Made by a program: the position numbers and the translations under genes. From Formosa undariae (lineage in GTDB: Bacteria > Bacteroidota > Bacteroidia > Flavobacteriales > Flavobacteriaceae): a stretch of 64,000 nucleotides of DNA. Below are positions 60,862 through 64,000 of the stretch, piece by piece; position 1 is the stretch's first letter; each line of letters starts with the position of its first letter. Below the pieces are notes generated by a model. That model was given only the letters and a program-made list of their open reading frames with translations, was not told the origin of the DNA and ran no database searches. The stretch spans positions 1 through 64,000 of the forward strand of contig NZ_JBHMEZ010000013.1 of the NCBI RefSeq assembly GCF_042427615.1, in the 5' to 3' direction.

Positions 60862-61836
60862 ATGAAAAAAAATATTGCCATCATTATGGGTGGTTATTCT
60901 AGCGAATTTGAAATCTCTTTAAATAGCGGAAACGTTGTTTACCAATCACTTGACGCATCAAAATTCAATGCATACAGCGTCCATATATTCAAAGATAAAT
61001 GGGTATATGTGAATGCCGACAATGAAGAATTTTCTATCGATAAAAATGATTTTTCGGTAACTATCGATGATCAAAAAACAACATTTGACTGTGTTTTTAA
61101 TGCGATTCATGGCTCTCCAGGTGAAGACGGATACTTACAAGGTTATTTTAATCTTATAAATATGCCTCAGACAAGTTGCGACATGTACCAAGCTGCCGTG
61201 ACTTATAACAAGCGCGATTGCTTAAGTATTTTAAAACCTTATGGTATAAAAACAGCCGAAGCATTCTATTTAAATTTAGGAGATGTTATACATGAAGATG
61301 CTATTATTGAAAAGGTAGGATTACCTTGTTTTGTAAAAGCAAACAAAGCCGGAAGTAGTTTTGGAGTCACTAAAGCGTATAAAAAAGAAGACTTAAAAGC
61401 AGCTATCGACATTGCATTTAAAGAGGATGACGAAATAATAATTGAATCGTTTTTAGATGGTGTAGAAGTTTCTGTAGGCGTGATTACGTATAAAGGTGAA
61501 ACTAAAGTGTTACCAATTACTGAAATTGTAAGTGAAAATGATTTTTTCGATTACAAAGCAAAATATTTAGGACAATCGCAAGAAATAACACCTGCAAGAT
61601 TAACTCCTGAGCAAGAAGAAAAAGTAAATAGCTTAGCGAAAAAAGTATACGAGGTTTTAAAAATGAAAGGTTTCTCTAGAAGTGAATTTATTTTTAAAGA
61701 TGGAGAACCTCATTTATTAGAAATAAACACGGTGCCAGGAATGACTAAAGAAAGTATATTACCGCAACAAGCAGCTGCTGCAGGAATTTCGTTATCGGAA
61801 TTGTTTGAAAGTGCCATTATAGAAGCTTTAAGATAG
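60862..61836 (+). CDS. ddl: D-alanine--D-alanine ligase
   Basis: ATP-grasp enzyme making the D-Ala-D-Ala dipeptide of peptidoglycan. The 324-aa protein has IAIIMGGYSSEFEISLNSG, IHGSPGEDGYLQGYF, FVKANKAGSSFGVTKA, DGVEVSVGVI and LLEINTVPGMTKESILPQ. Length is normal. The divergent neighbour encodes a PASTA protein that may bind peptidoglycan, so the locus has a cell-wall flavour. Confidence 0.95.
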   Translation: MKKNIAIIMGGYSSEFEISLNSGNVVYQSLDASKFNAYSVHIFKDKWVYVNADNEEFSIDKNDFSVTIDDQKTTFDCVFNAIHGSPGEDGYLQGYFNLINMPQTSCDMYQAAVTYNKRDCLSILKPYGIKTAEAFYLNLGDVIHEDAIIEKVGLPCFVKANKAGSSFGVTKAYKKEDLKAAIDIAFKEDDEIIIESFLDGVEVSVGVITYKGETKVLPITEIVSENDFFDYKAKYLGQSQEITPARLTPEQEEKVNSLAKKVYEVLKMKGFSRSEFIFKDGEPHLLEINTVPGMTKESILPQQAAAAGISLSELFESAIIEALR

Positions 61837-61837
61837 C

Positions 61838-61923
61838 GTCATCCTGATCTTGTTTCAGAACCGCACTCCTTGCGCCCCTAAAACACGTTCTGGGTGACGA
61901 ACATTTCAAGATTTCTGAAACAA
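61838..61923. repeat. REP-like inverted-repeat element between ddl and coaD
   Basis: TTGTTTCAGAA (61850-61860) and TTCTGAAACAA (61913-61923) are perfect 11-bp arms; CGTCATCC near 61839 and GGGTGACG near 61892 pair inside with one wobble. The element resembles the one at 31507-31588 and could form a long hairpin in DNA or RNA. Confidence 0.6.
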
Positions 61924-62011
61924 AAAAGCTTTATATCTTTGAAACTTTATTATTCAAAAATCTTGAAAGTCTAAAAAGCACATTTTAAAATAAAAACCGT
62001 ATTTTTAAACT

Positions 62012-62476
62012 ATGAAACGCGCCATTTTCCCAGGGTCTTTCGACCCAATAACTTTAGGACATCTCGATATAATATCACGTGCAGTAAATGTATTTGATGA
62101 AGTTATTGTTGCTATCGGAATCAATTCTGACAAAAAATATATGTTCACTTTAGACGAACGCCTTCAATTTATTAAGGACACGTTTAAAGACGAACCCAGG
62201 GTAAAGGTCACAACCTATTCAGGTTTAACAGTAGACTTCTGTATTAAAATGGATGTTGAATTTATTTTAAGAGGACTTAGAAACCCTGCAGATTTTGAAT
62301 TTGAAAAAGCCATCGCGCAGACCAATAGAAAACTTTCGGAAATAGAAACCGTGTTTTTACTAACCTCATCTAAAACCTCATTTATTAGTTCTAGTATTGT
62401 TAGAGATGTAATACGGCACAATGGGAATTACACACTCCTTGTTCCCGATAATGTAAGAGTAAAAAAAGCGCCATAA
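62012..62476 (+). CDS. coaD: phosphopantetheine adenylyltransferase
   Basis: Adds AMP to 4'-phosphopantetheine, the fourth step of CoA synthesis. The 154-aa protein has IFPGSFDPITLGHLDIISRA with the TxGH nucleotide motif, GLTVDFC, LRGLRNPADFEFE and KTSFISSSIVRDV. The last codons (Lys-Lys-Ala-Pro) form the left arm of the terminator. It follows ddl on the same strand after a REP-like element. Confidence 0.95.
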   Translation: MKRAIFPGSFDPITLGHLDIISRAVNVFDEVIVAIGINSDKKYMFTLDERLQFIKDTFKDEPRVKVTTYSGLTVDFCIKMDVEFILRGLRNPADFEFEKAIAQTNRKLSEIETVFLLTSSKTSFISSSIVRDVIRHNGNYTLLVPDNVRVKKAP

Positions 62477-62490
62477 TTGGCGCTTTTTTT
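62461..62490. terminator. terminator embedded in the coaD stop region, bidirectional
   Basis: AAAAAAAGCGCC-ATAATT-GGCGCTTTTTTT. The left arm is coding (last codons of coaD) and the stop codon lies in the loop. T-runs on both strands serve coaD and the opposing SulP gene. Confidence 0.93.
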
Positions 62491-62491
62491 A

Positions 62492-64000
62492 TTAAAATTT
62501 ATATTCTGAAAGTGGTTTTGGAAAATCCTCTGGATTCGCCGCCAAGTGATATCTTGGATCGTGAACATCTTCAACAATAACATCTTTAAACTTCGGATTC
62601 GCTTTATACATTAGTATTTTACAATCTTCGCTTAAATGCTTCAGTTTAATTGATTTCCCTACCGCTTCATATTTGTTTACAATATTTGTAATAGCTTCTA
62701 CAGCCGAATGGTCGCTTATACGAGACTCCACAAAATCGATATAGACTTCATCTGGATCATTTTTAATATCGAACTTTTCGTTGAAAGCTGTAATAGAACC
62801 GAAAAATAATGGGCCCCAAATTTCGTACGTTTTAATTTTTCCGTCTTCTGTAAAACGCTTTCTAGCTCTAATCTTTTTAGCATTCTCCCAAGCAAAAGCA
62901 AGCGCAGAAATGATTACCCCAACAAATACAGCGATTGCTAAATCGAAAAACACAGTGACCACAGAAACGATAACAAGCACAACGGCATCGGAAACAGGTA
63001 TCTTTTTCATGATTCGTAAACTAGACCATGCAAAGGTTTCAATAACCATCATAAACATTACACCTACTAAAGCAGCAATTGGCACTTGCTCGATATATTT
63101 ATCTGCAAATAAAATAAAGGTAAGTAGAGTAATTGCCATCATTACACCAGATAGACGTCCTCTACCACCGGCATTAATGTTAATCACAGTTTGTCCAATC
63201 ATACCACAACCTCCGGTTCCACCAAGTATTCCACTTAGCATATTTCCTGCACCTTGAGCCACACATTCTCTGTTTCCATCTCCTCGAGAATCCGTTAATT
63301 CGTCTACAAGATTCATCGTCATTAAGGTTTCTATTAATCCCACAGAAGCCGCTAAGAACGCATAAGGTGCAATGAATTTTAAAGTATCTAAATTAAATGG
63401 TAAATGACTCCAAAGCTCTCCAAGATTTAGTTTGCTTGAAAGTTCGTCAAAGCCATTAAGGCCTGCCCCACCTCCATCTCTAATAAAGTCTCCTACATTA
63501 ATCGAATTAAGGCCTCCAAAAATCGAAATTAAAGTCACTATTAAAATAGCCGTTAATGCCGCAGGCACCTTTTTTGTTAACTTAGGTAAACCCCAAATAA
63601 TAAGCATGGTTAATAAAACCAAACCGATCATAATATAAAGCTTATTGCCTTCCATAATCGATTTTACAACGCCGCTATCTTTTACAGAGTAGAAGCCATT
63701 ATCCTGAACATTGAACACTACTTTTTTAGTATTTACATCGAAAACTTGATTCTCCGACATGATAAATACTTCTTCGCCAGTAGCAATATTATTAATCGAT
63801 TTACCATCTATTGAAAACAATTTACTACCAGAAATTAAATCTGTTACCGTATTATCATTTACATTATAAACCAATTCCTTAGATTCAGTTTTTCGCATAT
63901 TTTGTCCGAAAATATCTTTTGTATTTTCTTTAAACATTCCCAATTGTGCCATAAAAATAACAATGGCTAAACCGTTTACAAACCCTAGCATTACAGGATG
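62492..64000 (-). CDS. SulP family anion transporter, 5' end cut by window edge
   Basis: Partial gene: the frame stays open through 64000 (upstream codons read His-Pro-Val before the internal Met at 63991), so the true start lies outside the window. The visible 502 residues contain most of the transporter: FVNGLAIVIFMAQLGMF, then an unusual hydrophilic stretch of about 80 residues, then the membrane segments with the family region GGTGGCGMIGQTVININAGGRGRLSG and EQVPIAALVGVMFM, and a C-terminal STAS domain (about 400-470: GPLFFGSITAFNEKF, EVYIDFVESRISDHSAVEAI). SulP proteins carry sulfate, bicarbonate or other anions; the substrate is unknown. Confidence 0.9.
   Translation of the reverse strand, partial: HPVMLGFVNGLAIVIFMAQLGMFKENTKDIFGQNMRKTESKELVYNVNDNTVTDLISGSKLFSIDGKSINNIATGEEVFIMSENQVFDVNTKKVVFNVQDNGFYSVKDSGVVKSIMEGNKLYIMIGLVLLTMLIIWGLPKLTKKVPAALTAILIVTLISIFGGLNSINVGDFIRDGGGAGLNGFDELSSKLNLGELWSHLPFNLDTLKFIAPYAFLAASVGLIETLMTMNLVDELTDSRGDGNRECVAQGAGNMLSGILGGTGGCGMIGQTVININAGGRGRLSGVMMAITLLTFILFADKYIEQVPIAALVGVMFMMVIETFAWSSLRIMKKIPVSDAVVLVIVSVVTVFFDLAIAVFVGVIISALAFAWENAKKIRARKRFTEDGKIKTYEIWGPLFFGSITAFNEKFDIKNDPDEVYIDFVESRISDHSAVEAITNIVNKYEAVGKSIKLKHLSEDCKILMYKANPKFKDVIVEDVHDPRYHLAANPEDFPKPLSEYKF

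Noticed and set aside
62781..63257. 158-aa plus-strand frame inside the SulP gene
   Set aside because: Antisense shadow of a clearly conserved transporter.

Overview
The window looks like chromosomal DNA of a marine-type Flavobacteriaceae (Bacteroidota). The support is low GC, fused SecDF, Bacteroidota -7 promoter boxes (TAnnTTTG) instead of visible Shine-Dalgarno sites, many DUF/lipoprotein families typical of the phylum (DUF1080, DUF2911, DUF4202, PEGA, YiiX-like) and GyrB, MDH and Ffh proteins of the expected flavobacterial type. The species cannot be named from the sequence alone.

Layout. 1-990 is a tandem array of a 274-bp unit that probably continues to the left of the window. 1042-4118 holds nucleotide salvage genes (apt, a YiiX-like lipoprotein, deoC, deoD). 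4119-8111 is a small accessory stretch: a CPBP protease and a DUF3800 protein, each preceded by a copy of the same roughly 165-bp element, then a PEGA lipoprotein and two small membrane proteins. 8229-9920 carries an ArsC-like protein and a metallophosphoesterase.

10142-31355 is the core of the window, a complete assimilatory nitrate gene cluster. A plus-strand operon makes molybdenum cofactor and siroheme (moeA, modE-like HTH, TauE/SafE permease, mobA, cobA/SUMT, MET8-like, moaD, moaE, moaC-moaB fusion, moaA). It runs head-on into a minus-strand operon for nitrate uptake and reduction (NarK-type transporter, 1175-aa NasA-FAD-BFD fusion, NIR/SIR-like rubredoxin protein). A second minus-strand operon encodes nirB, nirD, DUF4202, a NarX/PilJ-type sensor kinase and a NarL-type response regulator, and a porin lies divergently from nirB. 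The narK and nirB promoters share a perfect palindrome with AATACTTA arms placed identically over the -7 box, and half-sites of it lie in front of moeA. It is a strong candidate operator for the local two-component system.

31841-40046 carries secDF, a small SecD-P1-like protein, a double Usp protein, mdh and gyrB. 40744-50563 holds a DUF1080 protein, asnB, a DUF2911 protein, queE, a HerA-like ATPase, a lipoprotein, YitT, a cupin, an alpha/beta hydrolase and rluF. 50571-54252 is a hybrid-type two-component pair with a beta-propeller sensor. 54387-64000 holds folD, ffh, a uracil-DNA-glycosylase-like protein, ribosomal protein THX (45 aa), yaaA, rluD, a PASTA protein, ddl, coaD and a SulP transporter cut by the right edge. 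No rRNA, tRNA, CRISPR array, prophage or intact insertion sequence was seen.
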